Positions 44,997 to 53,269 of a DNA stretch of 64,000 nt are shown piece after piece. This DNA is from Mycobacterium sp. URHD0025. Its GTDB lineage: Bacteria; Actinomycetota; Actinomycetes; Mycobacteriales; Mycobacteriaceae. The notes beneath the pieces are model-generated. The model worked only from the letters and a program-made list of their open reading frames with translations, was not told where the DNA came from and made no database searches. A program made the position numbers and the translations under genes. The stretch spans positions 1-64,000 of the forward strand of contig NZ_AUEQ01000006.1 in assembly GCF_000426065.1 (NCBI RefSeq), written 5' to 3'. Within the stretch, counting starts at the first letter, position 1. Each line of letters starts with the position of its first letter.

Positions 44997-45419
44997 GTGC
45001 CCGGTACAGCTGTCGACACCAGCGTCGCCGTGCCACTCCTTGTGAGCTCCCACCAGCAACACGCAATGGCCGTGAGGTGGGCGAAGGGTCGGACACTCGG
45101 AATCAGCGGGCATGCGTTGCTCGAAACGTACTCAGTGCTGACCCGCCTACCTGGTGACGCTCGCGTCGACCCCACCGACGCCGTGGTGTTGATCGACGAG
45201 AACTTCGCCAAAGCCTTCCCGCTCGGCGCACGCGCCGCGCGCGCAGCCCACCGGGAGTTCGCTCGGCTGGGCATCGCTGGCGGCGCGACGTATGACGGGC
45301 TTGTGGCCTTGGCGGCTCGCGAGCATGGAGCTGTCCTCGTCACGCGGGACAGACGCGCACGGGCGACCTACGAAGCGCTCGGGGTCAACACGCAGGTGCT
45401 GGCAGACGTCAGCTTGTGA
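44997..45419 (+). CDS. vapC: VapC-type PIN-domain RNase toxin
   Basis: 140 residues from GTG 44997. PIN acidic residues: Asp in AVDTSVAVPLL, Glu in LLETYSVLTRLP, Asp in ATYDGLVALAA and Asp in VTRDRRA. All four are present, so the metal-dependent RNase site looks intact. Paired with the adjacent AbrB-type antitoxin. Confidence 0.9.
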   Translation: MPGTAVDTSVAVPLLVSSHQQHAMAVRWAKGRTLGISGHALLETYSVLTRLPGDARVDPTDAVVLIDENFAKAFPLGARAARAAHREFARLGIAGGATYDGLVALAAREHGAVLVTRDRRARATYEALGVNTQVLADVSL

Positions 45420-45437
45420 CCGGACGAGCGGCGACCG

Positions 45438-46862
45438 TCAGTGGTGACATGGGCCCGCCGTCTTCCCCAACCGCCGCAACGCTTCCCGAAACACTGGACT
45501 GGGATTTGCCTCGGGCAGCGCGTTAAGCACCTCGTCCAACGCCTGCTCAGTGTCTATAACTGCTACGTGAGCACCATAGAGCGCAGCCACTGTCGGTGTG
45601 CGGCTGTAAGACTCGACGCAATGCAACAGCACCGTGCGCCCCCGCGCGCGCAGCTGTTCGATCGCACGCACCGCCTCTTGCAGCACAAAATCCAGATGCG
45701 GGTTCTCATCGGGGTCGACCTTGTCGATCAGACGCACCTCGACGTGGGGCATACCTTCGGGGACAAGGTGTTGTGGGATACGGCACAGCGAGACGACGGC
45801 GTCGACCTCGGCGGGTAATTGAACCAACGCGCTCACGCTGCCGAGCAGGACCTTCGGGTCGTGCGGGTGGTGGGCGAGGACATTGACGCGAGACCACGAG
45901 TAATCAGGGTCCGAGATCGGCTGCTTGCGCTCGATCGCCGCCGCCAGCCCCACGAGATCGCGGGCAGTGATGCCCGGCCAGCCGTGCAGCAGCTGCCGCC
46001 AGTCCAAGGGCACGGCAGATGCACCGTATGCCGCCCCGAGCAACCCGCCGGCGATCGCGGCCACGGTGTCGGTGTCATACCCGGCCCGCACCGCGGCATC
46101 GAGCCCGCGGCGAAGATGTTCGGGCCCAAAGCCATCCGCTGCGGTGGTGCTGATGGCGGACCACGCCGCCTGGAACGCCGCCACCACCCAGCCATTGTTC
46201 GGAATATCCGCAGGGCGGCTGCCCTCGGCATGCTCGATCCGCTCAGACCACAGCTCTCGGCGATTGGAGTTGATGTGGTGCAACCCGATTCGCACATCGA
46301 GCTCGGACGTCAACACCGCGTGCCGGATCGCGCAACACCACAGCACGGCCGCATCGGCGGCCTCGGGATCGAAATGAGTGAGTCCGCTGATCGCCCGTGC
46401 CGCCTCCACCATGGCGTCCTCGTCATCGAGGTAGGCCAGCGCGACCGGTGCGGTCCGCATCAGCGAACCATTCCCGCCGCTGCGCCCGGTCTGCCGATGC
46501 ACGGCCTCCGCTGCCCCGCGAGCACCGGCCGCCGAAATGCCACCGCCCGCAGCCATACTCAGCACTTTCCGGGTCTGGATGCCGACATCCTTGGCGCCCA
46601 AGGACCATTCGTACCAGCGGGCGACGATCGCGTCCTGCGCGGCAACATCGCGCAGATCCGCACCTGTGGCGGCGACTTCGGCGATGGCGTTCGCCATGGC
46701 GGTGTCATCGGTCCATTCCCCGGGCTCCCACGGCCCGCCGCCGACCATCTCCACCGGCAACTGCGGGCCACGTGGCGGCTGAAACTCGTACGGCGCACCC
46801 AGCGCATCCCCGGCAGCGGTGCCCAGCAGTACGCCCTCAACCCGATCATTCAGTGATGTCAT
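45438..46862 (-). CDS. ADP-ribosylglycohydrolase fused to dual-specificity phosphatase
   Basis: 474 residues. The N-terminal DraG-type domain (about 1-310) has GVLLGTAAGDALGAPYEF and the metal sites EWTDDTAMA and GYDTDTVAAIAGGLLGA. A C-terminal phosphatase domain (about 335-460) has HCVESYSRTP with Cys415 and Arg421. One protein could thus remove ADP-ribose and phosphate from the same substrate, or use phosphoribosyl products. It is divergent from an NrtR-like gene, whose family senses ADP-ribose. A functional unit in NAD/ADP-ribose turnover is inferred. Confidence 0.9.
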   Translation of the reverse strand: MTSLNDRVEGVLLGTAAGDALGAPYEFQPPRGPQLPVEMVGGGPWEPGEWTDDTAMANAIAEVAATGADLRDVAAQDAIVARWYEWSLGAKDVGIQTRKVLSMAAGGGISAAGARGAAEAVHRQTGRSGGNGSLMRTAPVALAYLDDEDAMVEAARAISGLTHFDPEAADAAVLWCCAIRHAVLTSELDVRIGLHHINSNRRELWSERIEHAEGSRPADIPNNGWVVAAFQAAWSAISTTAADGFGPEHLRRGLDAAVRAGYDTDTVAAIAGGLLGAAYGASAVPLDWRQLLHGWPGITARDLVGLAAAIERKQPISDPDYSWSRVNVLAHHPHDPKVLLGSVSALVQLPAEVDAVVSLCRIPQHLVPEGMPHVEVRLIDKVDPDENPHLDFVLQEAVRAIEQLRARGRTVLLHCVESYSRTPTVAALYGAHVAVIDTEQALDEVLNALPEANPSPVFREALRRLGKTAGPCHH

Positions 46863-46929
46863 GACGCCCCTCCAGTCTTTTGCGCGAATCTGCGCTAATT
46901 AAAGGCTGACTGTACGCTCAAGCTCTGAC

Positions 46930-47580
46930 ATGGACAAGAACGCGTATCGAGACACCGGTCAGAAGAGGCTGGAGGACTACCCGCGACCCTCGGTCGCGGT
47001 CGATACGGCGGTGCTGACGGTCGATCCCGATGTCGGATTGGCGGTGTTGCAGGTCCGTCGTCCCCGTGGCCGCGATTGGGCGCTGCCTGGCACATTCCTG
47101 CACGAGGGCGAGGTCCTAGCAGACGCCGTCAGGCGGTCTCTGGCGGACAAGGCCAACGTCCACGGCCTGAACCCCCGGCAACTCCATGTATTCGACGCCG
47201 CCGATCGCGACGACCGAGGGTGGGTGTTGTCCGTCGCGCACATCGCCGTCGTCCCGCCCGACCGGGTGTCCACCCGGTCGGCCGAAACGACCCGACTGGT
47301 GCCGGTGGAGGAGCCTGGTGATCTGGTTTATGACCACGACAAGATCATCGAGCTGGCCGTCGCCGACGTGCGCGCTCACTACCGCGATAATCCCGACCCC
47401 GACCGTTTGCTGGGGGATGAATTCACGTTGCGGGACTTGCGGCTGGTCCATGAGGCGGTCGCCGGGCGCGAGCTGCAACGGGACAATTTCCGGCGCGCGA
47501 TGGAGCGGCACCTCGAGCCGACGGGCGCCTTCGCCACGGGCGGCCGTGGGCGGCCCGCCGAGCTGTTTCGCCGAGCGTGA
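46930..47580 (+). CDS. NrtR-like Nudix-related transcriptional regulator
   Basis: 216 residues. The Nudix fold spans about 20-150. The Nudix box (54-77) is degenerate: the catalytic REUxEE segment reads RSLADK, with Ser70, Asp73 and Lys74 in place of the Glu residues, so it should bind but not hydrolyse its nucleotide. The C-terminal wHTH (LRDLRLVHEAVAGRELQRDN, then FRRAMERHLEPTG) matches NrtR. NrtR regulators sense ADP-ribose or NAD-pathway compounds. It is divergent from the ADP-ribosylglycohydrolase gene, a likely target. Confidence 0.88.
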   Translation: MDKNAYRDTGQKRLEDYPRPSVAVDTAVLTVDPDVGLAVLQVRRPRGRDWALPGTFLHEGEVLADAVRRSLADKANVHGLNPRQLHVFDAADRDDRGWVLSVAHIAVVPPDRVSTRSAETTRLVPVEEPGDLVYDHDKIIELAVADVRAHYRDNPDPDRLLGDEFTLRDLRLVHEAVAGRELQRDNFRRAMERHLEPTGAFATGGRGRPAELFRRA

Positions 47581-47700
47581 CGTGAATCGAAACATGCCTG
47601 CGCGTGAATTTTCCTTGCGCCTAGGCGAATTGCTCGGTTGCCAATGTGAGCGGCTGCGCTCATTCGACGGGCCCGTCAGTTCTGCCGTACGGTCGAAAAT

Positions 47701-48666
47701 ATGGCTGCGTACAACCTGGCTTTCGAATGGACGGATACCAATCGGCACTGGTTGATCGAGGTTCCTGTTCGGATCGTCGCCTACATCGTTGTCGCGTTAA
47801 TCATTCGGTATTTGCTGCATCGGATGATTGACCGCGCTACCACCGGCAGGCCCAAGAAGTCCAGTAGCGCAGAACTGGAAGGGCAAGCGAAAAAGCCACC
47901 GTTGCTGCGCTATTTGCGTGATCGGGCCTCGGCGACGACCAGCGGCATCCGGGTGGCCGAACGTCGCCAGCAGCGGGCCCAGACTATCGGGTCGGTGCTG
48001 AAGTCCACTACCTCGATCGTGCTGCTGGTGTGGGTCGTGCTGGCGATCCTCAGCGTGCTGGGAGTGAACATCGCGCCGTTCATCGCCTCGGCCGGTGTGG
48101 TCGGCCTGGCGATCGGCTTCGGCGCGCAGAACCTGGTACGCGATTTCGTCACAGGCGTGTTCATGTTGCTGGAGGACCAGTACGGCGTCGGCGACAACGT
48201 CGACCTGGGCGAAGTATCTGGGGAAGTGCAGAGCGTCGGGCTGCGGATCACCACCGTTCGCGACATCGACGGCACGCTCTGGTACGTCCGCAACGGCGAG
48301 ATCGCGCGCGTCGGGAACATGAGCCAGGACTACGCCGTCGCGCGGATCGAGGTACCGGTCGCGCTGACCGCCGACGTGGACCGTGCCGAGCAGGTGGCTG
48401 TCGAAGCCGCCCACGACGTCATCGCCGATCCAAAGATGGCCGGCAAGATCATCGGCGAACCGGAGATGCTCGGCGTGCAATCGCTGGCGGCAGACCAGCT
48501 CACGCTGCGGATGACGCTGAAGACCCGGCCGAACGCGCAATGGTCCGTGCAGCGCAAGCTCCGTCGGGAAATATTGCGGGCCTACGACGAAAACGGAATC
48601 AACCTGCCCTATCCGCAGGGCCGCATTCACGCGGTCGTGGGCGGTCAGGAAACCACCGGCACGTAA
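47701..48666 (+). CDS. Small-conductance mechanosensitive channel (MscS family)
   Basis: 321 residues with an N-terminal helix (about 20-40), a charged cytoplasmic linker and the pore helix region ASAGVVGLAIGFGAQNLVRD. The MscS beta domain follows (YGVGDNVDLGEVSG, then TTVRDIDGTLWYVRNGEI). It releases osmolytes on hypo-osmotic shock. Its last 22 bp overlap the convergent metallophosphoesterase gene. Confidence 0.9.
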   Translation: MAAYNLAFEWTDTNRHWLIEVPVRIVAYIVVALIIRYLLHRMIDRATTGRPKKSSSAELEGQAKKPPLLRYLRDRASATTSGIRVAERRQQRAQTIGSVLKSTTSIVLLVWVVLAILSVLGVNIAPFIASAGVVGLAIGFGAQNLVRDFVTGVFMLLEDQYGVGDNVDLGEVSGEVQSVGLRITTVRDIDGTLWYVRNGEIARVGNMSQDYAVARIEVPVALTADVDRAEQVAVEAAHDVIADPKMAGKIIGEPEMLGVQSLAADQLTLRMTLKTRPNAQWSVQRKLRREILRAYDENGINLPYPQGRIHAVVGGQETTGT

Positions 48667-49652
48667 TTGGCCGGGTTGATGCGATGTTCACCCGCCGACC
48701 ACCGGTAGGCCGTCAACGCCCCACCCTTGACCGCGCTGAAGTCCACGCAAGCGGTGTAGTCCGTCCAATCGTGCAGGTGTTTGGGTGAACCCTGTCGCCA
48801 GTAGTGCCCGTAGAACACCGGGATTCCCGGCGGGTAGACGTAGGTCTGGTCACCGCCAGAGAGCTCCAGTTCAGGGAGCAGTGGGTAGGGCTCACCTGTC
48901 GCTGTCGTGTAGTTGCCTCCCATTTCAGCGATATCACGCAGATTGCGGGCATCGCTGTTCCACCAACGCGCCCGCGCATTGGGCCTCGGGATGCCGTCCT
49001 TGTCGTGGTATTCCGGCAGGTTGTGCTCGACCAGGCTGATCTCCGGCCCCTTGAGAAGCGTCTCGATCGCCTGGTACAGCGGGTGGTTCTTGTCTGTGGC
49101 CGAAGCCAGGTGACGTACGTCGTCGAACGGCGTACTCGACCCGCAATGCTGCTCGACGACGTCGATCGAATCTTGGTGCCAACAGGCATGTATGACGCGA
49201 AGGTCGCCGAGGTCCAGCCACAACGGGATCGTTTTGAACCAGTCGAGGTATCGCCGTCGGTCAGCCCCGGTGACCTGTTCGAGGAATGTCGCGTGCTGCT
49301 TGGTGTTCTTCGCCGACCACGGGCTCTCCGGATCATCATGGGCGCGAAGGTATTTACCGCTTCCGGCCGGCCATTCGGTGTCATAGGCGAGTGCATTGAA
49401 CTCGTGGTTGCCCATCACGATCTGCGCGCTTCCGGCATCGACCATGTCCTTGACGATCTGCAACACCCGTAATTGCTCGTCGCCACGGTCAATCAGGTCA
49501 CCGACGAAAATGGCTCGGCGGTCAGGTTGGCGGTATTCGCTTGTGCCACTGAGCTTCCGGTAGCCGAGCTCGGTTAGCAGTAATTCCAGCGTGGTGGCGC
49601 ACCCGTGCACGTCACCGATGATGTCGTAACCCTGGACGGTGGTGTCGGTCAT
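48645..49652 (-). CDS. Calcineurin-like metallophosphoesterase (PrpE/Ap4A phosphatase type)
   Basis: 335 residues from ATG 49652 (GGAG upstream). The metal-binding motifs IIGDVHG, VGDLIDRG and MGNHEFN are in order. Further His ligands are in VIHACWH and FYGHYW. Similar proteins are annotated as Ser/Thr phosphatases or diadenosine tetraphosphatases. The substrate is not predicted. Monocistronic, with a 286-bp divergent space to the SMC-like gene. Confidence 0.88.
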   Translation of the reverse strand: MTDTTVQGYDIIGDVHGCATTLELLLTELGYRKLSGTSEYRQPDRRAIFVGDLIDRGDEQLRVLQIVKDMVDAGSAQIVMGNHEFNALAYDTEWPAGSGKYLRAHDDPESPWSAKNTKQHATFLEQVTGADRRRYLDWFKTIPLWLDLGDLRVIHACWHQDSIDVVEQHCGSSTPFDDVRHLASATDKNHPLYQAIETLLKGPEISLVEHNLPEYHDKDGIPRPNARARWWNSDARNLRDIAEMGGNYTTATGEPYPLLPELELSGGDQTYVYPPGIPVFYGHYWRQGSPKHLHDWTDYTACVDFSAVKGGALTAYRWSAGEHRINPANYVPVVS

Positions 49653-49938
49653 CTGGTGGCTCCATTCTTCTGTCGGAGCGGGGAGGATCTCTCGATCTAT
49701 CACGACCATAACCGGGCACTCCGACACGTCGGCGCGGATCGACAGACGGGCACCTGATGAGCAGAGTCGCGGTTGAGGGTGCAGCGGGTAGGCAGTGGCT
49801 GGTATCGCCGGTAGTACCACTTTTCCGGACCACACATTTGTCGCCTCCGCGGTGCTGGTGTGACGGGTGAGAGTCCCCGGACGCAAATGAACTGACGAAC
49901 CCGATAAAATTGTCCGACGGAGGCTGTTAAATCGTTGC
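49653..49938. other. Divergent intergenic region upstream of SMC-like gene
   Basis: No gene seen. It must hold promoters for the metallophosphoesterase gene (leftward) and the SMC-like/HEPN pair (rightward). No strong ribosome site precedes ATG 49939. No clear operator is visible. Confidence 0.4.
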
Positions 49939-52350
49939 ATGCCGCAAGAGGGTGACGCCGCCACAGGCGTCGAACAATCCGTTCACGACGTGATCTTGGA
50001 ACTGCTCGGAAGCGACGACGCGTTGTCCGACGAAGCCAAGGATGTCGTGCTCAACGCGTTGGCCGAGGTGTCGGGCGGTTCCGGAGAGAAGACGGAAACC
50101 GACCCGGCGGCAACATTTCTCAGCTCGATCTCGGTCTCCGGATTCCGTGGCGTCGGCCCGTCTGCACGGCTCGATCTCTACCCGGCGCCGGGCCTGATGG
50201 TGGTCAGCGGCCGCAACGGCTCCGGGAAATCCAGCTTCGCCGAGGCCCTTGAACTCACGCTGACCGGCACGAGCTACCGCTGGTTCAACAAGAAGGAGAG
50301 CCTGTGGTCCGAGGCCTGGCAGAACCTCCACCAGCCCGATCCGTGCGAGATCGAGGTCGGATTTACCCGCGAGGCGGCAGGCCCCTTCACCGTGGGCGTG
50401 CGATGGGACCAGGGCGGAAAGCTGGAGAACTGCACGACGTGGACGCAGGCCGCCGGGGGCAAGCGGGTCGACGGCACCGACACCCTCGGGTGGTCGCGTG
50501 CCCTGGAACTCCACCGCCCGCTGCTGTCCTATGAGGAACTCGGTCGGCTGTTCGACGGCGGACCGTCCGCGTTGTACGACGCGCTGGCCAAACTGCTCGG
50601 TCTCGACGCACTCGCCGACACCGAGAAGGTCCTCACCACGCGCCACAAGGCGATCAAGGCTGCCAGCGACACCGCCGACGCTGAACGTAAACGCGTGCAG
50701 AACGCGTTGGCCGGACATAGCGATGAACGCGCCGAACGCGCCACGAAACTCCTACGTAAACGGCCTGTGCCCCTTGATGATGTCCGAGCCCTGGCGACCG
50801 GAGCGGGCGAAGCCCAATCCGATGTCGCACCTGCCCTCCGTGCCCTGGCTCAGCTGGACGCGCCGGCCATCGACACCGTCGAAGAGGCGACCCGAAAACT
50901 CCGTGCCGCGATCAACGCCGCCGCCGAGACCGCGACCGCCGCGATCGACCTCACCAGTCAACGCGTCGACATGCTGCGCACCGCGCTTCGATTCCACGAT
51001 CAGGGCGGTGACACCGACTGCCCGGTGTGTGCGCAGGGCCGCCTCGATGCCAACTGGGCCACCGCCACCCAGGACACGATCAGCAGCAGCGAGGAGCTGC
51101 TGGACGAATACCGCGCCACCGCAAAGCAACTCAAAACCGCGCGGTCGACGCTGACGGCGATGATCCAAGAGCTCTCCACAGCGAACACTGCGCCCGGTGT
51201 CGAACTCGGCGCATTGTCGACCTACAACGACGCGGTCGCCGCAGCCCGGAAGATCCCCGTCGGTGATGACGCGCTAGCGGCGCACGCCGAGTCGACGCTG
51301 ACCGAGGTGATCGCCGCCGCCGAATCCCTGAGCGCGGAGGCGGCCGACGAACTCGCGCGACGTGAAAGCGCATGGGCGCCACTCGCCGCTCAATTGGGCG
51401 GCTGGGTCGGTCTTGAAGAACAGGCTCGAGCGGTCGACGACGAACTCAACGCCGTTGCCGCGGCAAAGAAATGGGTCACCGAGCATGCTGTGGCATTCCG
51501 CAATCGGCGGCTCAAACCGATTGCCGAACAAGCCCGCGACATCTGGCATCAACTCCGTCAGGAAAGCAACGTCGACCTCGTCGACATCTCGCTGGAAGGC
51601 ACCGCCACACGACGCAAGGTGGTTCTGGAAGGCGCGGTCGACGGCAAGCCCACCAAGGCATTGTCGGTGATGAGTCAAGGCGAGCTGCACGCCCTGGCGC
51701 TGGCGTTGTTCCTGCCGCGGGCGACCTCGACGAAGAGCCCCTTCCGGTTCGTCGTCCTCGACGACCCGATCCAGGCGATGGACCCCTCGAAAATCGACGG
51801 CTTCGTCCAAGTGCTCTGCGCGATCGCCAAGACTCATCAGGTGATCGTCTTCTCCCACGACGATCGGCTGGCTTCGGTCATCCGGGAAACCGGCGTCGAC
51901 GCCAGGCTCATCGAAGTGGTCCGCGAAACCGGCTCGCGAGTCACCGTGCGCGACAACGTCAATCCGGCCCGACGGCAGGTCGATGACATCTTCGCGTTGA
52001 TCAAAGACACCAAAATGCCCGACGACATCAAACGCCGCGCCGCACCAGCGCTCTTCCGGATGGCACTGGAATCAGCCGCCAAGCAGACCTTCTACGCCAA
52101 GCAAGCGCTGGCCGGCCGAGCACTGGCAGAGTCCGAAGACACATGGGCGTCGGCCAAGAAGACATCGAGCCGCCTGGCCCTGGCGATCCACGGGGATCCG
52201 ACGACAGACCTGACTCAATGGCTGAAGCCCGAACGGAAACGAGTGCTTCGGATCTGCAACGCCGGCGCACACGGCGACGCGAACCCGGTCTCGATCCATG
52301 ACGCCCGAGACTTGGAGAAGACTGTGCTCGAAGTGCTGGCCCTGCGGTGA
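49939..52350 (+). CDS. SMC/RecN-like zinc-hook ATPase with C-terminal HEPN-like motif
   Basis: 803 residues. Walker A GRNGSGKS (91-98), a coiled-coil region with a zinc hook CPVC (361-364), signature SQGE (579-582) and Walker B VVLDDPIQAMDP (605-616). The C-terminal about 130 residues are helical and hold R-X6-H (Arg771 to His778, RICNAGAH), the HEPN RNase motif. This layout parallels RloC, a zinc-hook ATPase with a HEPN anticodon nuclease. It is coupled by 4 bp to a small HEPN-like gene. An abortive-infection or RNA-cleaving defence role is inferred. Confidence 0.85.
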   Translation: MPQEGDAATGVEQSVHDVILELLGSDDALSDEAKDVVLNALAEVSGGSGEKTETDPAATFLSSISVSGFRGVGPSARLDLYPAPGLMVVSGRNGSGKSSFAEALELTLTGTSYRWFNKKESLWSEAWQNLHQPDPCEIEVGFTREAAGPFTVGVRWDQGGKLENCTTWTQAAGGKRVDGTDTLGWSRALELHRPLLSYEELGRLFDGGPSALYDALAKLLGLDALADTEKVLTTRHKAIKAASDTADAERKRVQNALAGHSDERAERATKLLRKRPVPLDDVRALATGAGEAQSDVAPALRALAQLDAPAIDTVEEATRKLRAAINAAAETATAAIDLTSQRVDMLRTALRFHDQGGDTDCPVCAQGRLDANWATATQDTISSSEELLDEYRATAKQLKTARSTLTAMIQELSTANTAPGVELGALSTYNDAVAAARKIPVGDDALAAHAESTLTEVIAAAESLSAEAADELARRESAWAPLAAQLGGWVGLEEQARAVDDELNAVAAAKKWVTEHAVAFRNRRLKPIAEQARDIWHQLRQESNVDLVDISLEGTATRRKVVLEGAVDGKPTKALSVMSQGELHALALALFLPRATSTKSPFRFVVLDDPIQAMDPSKIDGFVQVLCAIAKTHQVIVFSHDDRLASVIRETGVDARLIEVVRETGSRVTVRDNVNPARRQVDDIFALIKDTKMPDDIKRRAAPALFRMALESAAKQTFYAKQALAGRALAESEDTWASAKKTSSRLALAIHGDPTTDLTQWLKPERKRVLRICNAGAHGDANPVSIHDARDLEKTVLEVLALR

Positions 52351-52694
52351 GCCCGATGAACCTGCTGGGCCAGGCGCAACGTGTCTTGCAGACACCCGAA
52401 TCGGCAGAGGGGCTGTCGTCGCGCGTCGCGGCATTCCTGGCCCGGCAGGCACTGGAGGAGATTATCGATCAGAGGTGTGCCTCCCTCAATGCGCACGCTC
52501 CATGGGCGAATTCGCGCAGCAAGCTCGTCGTACTCAAGTCACTGGACACCGCGGAGGCGGCCGACCGCGCTGCGCTTGCGTGGAACCGGCTCAGCGTCGC
52601 CTGCCATGTGCACGCGTTCGAGACGCAGCCGTCGACCGCGGAGGTCGAGTACTTGTGCGGCGTGGTGGCCTCGCTGATCCCGGTAGGGCAGTGA
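52347..52694 (+). CDS. Small HEPN-like partner of the SMC-like ATPase
   Basis: 115 residues from GTG 52347 (GTGA overlap with the upstream stop; ATG 52356 is an alternative). All-helical, with R-X5-H at Arg81-His87 (NRLSVACHVHAFE), a second candidate HEPN motif. Small helical proteins beside SMC-like ATPases may be RNases, antitoxins or sensors. It is certainly part of the same operon; the function is unproven. Confidence 0.7.
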   Translation: MSPMNLLGQAQRVLQTPESAEGLSSRVAAFLARQALEEIIDQRCASLNAHAPWANSRSKLVVLKSLDTAEAADRAALAWNRLSVACHVHAFETQPSTAEVEYLCGVVASLIPVGQ

Positions 52695-52755
52695 AGGTTT
52701 CCCTGACATGCGCATTTGACCCTCGACGACGACGCAACTGAACTACCATTCCCAC

Positions 52756-53154
52756 ATGGCTCGGGCCATTGTGGTGTTGTTGTCAGGGATCGTGATCGCG
52801 GGCGTCGTCGCGACACCCGCCCACGCCGAACCAGCCCCGCCCTGCACGTTCGCACTGTCACCGCCGGCGGTCGTTCACGTCGACGGCGCCGATATGGTCA
52901 GCGTGACCGTCAGCCCGGACGCGTGTGGAGCACCGGCAGACCCGCGCTTCAGCGTGGCGTGTGTGCAGCGTCAGGACAACGCCTCGCCCATCCAATGCAA
53001 TCAGGGCAGGGGAGCCCAACCGGCGCAGGTGCTGACCCCCTCCCGACCCGGCGCGACCTATGTGTCCACCGGCCGGGGATGCGGCGGCTGGATGGGCATT
53101 GCGGAGATCGCTCCGCAGTGCCAGGCGCTCGGCCCGCTCTCAGCGCCGCTGTAA
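52756..53154 (+). CDS. Small secreted protein
   Basis: 132 residues with a cleavable signal peptide (AIVVLLSGIVIAGVVATPAHA). The mature protein of about 108 residues has six Cys, suggesting disulfide bonds, and no known motif. It is likely exported to the cell wall or outside. Confidence 0.75.
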   Translation: MARAIVVLLSGIVIAGVVATPAHAEPAPPCTFALSPPAVVHVDGADMVSVTVSPDACGAPADPRFSVACVQRQDNASPIQCNQGRGAQPAQVLTPSRPGATYVSTGRGCGGWMGIAEIAPQCQALGPLSAPL

Positions 53155-53269
53155 CTATCGCGACGGGAGCGGCCAAGCCGTTGCCGTCCGTTCACCTGTG
53201 AAATCCCTGTCGGTCACCTGTGCACGCCAAGCTCGTTCGACGCACCGGCACAACTGAAGAGGGTGGCGA

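Noticed and set aside
46881..46894. GCGC-GAATCT-GCGC as an NrtR operator
   Set aside because: Only 4-bp arms, common by chance in GC-rich DNA; does not resemble the NrtR consensus I know.
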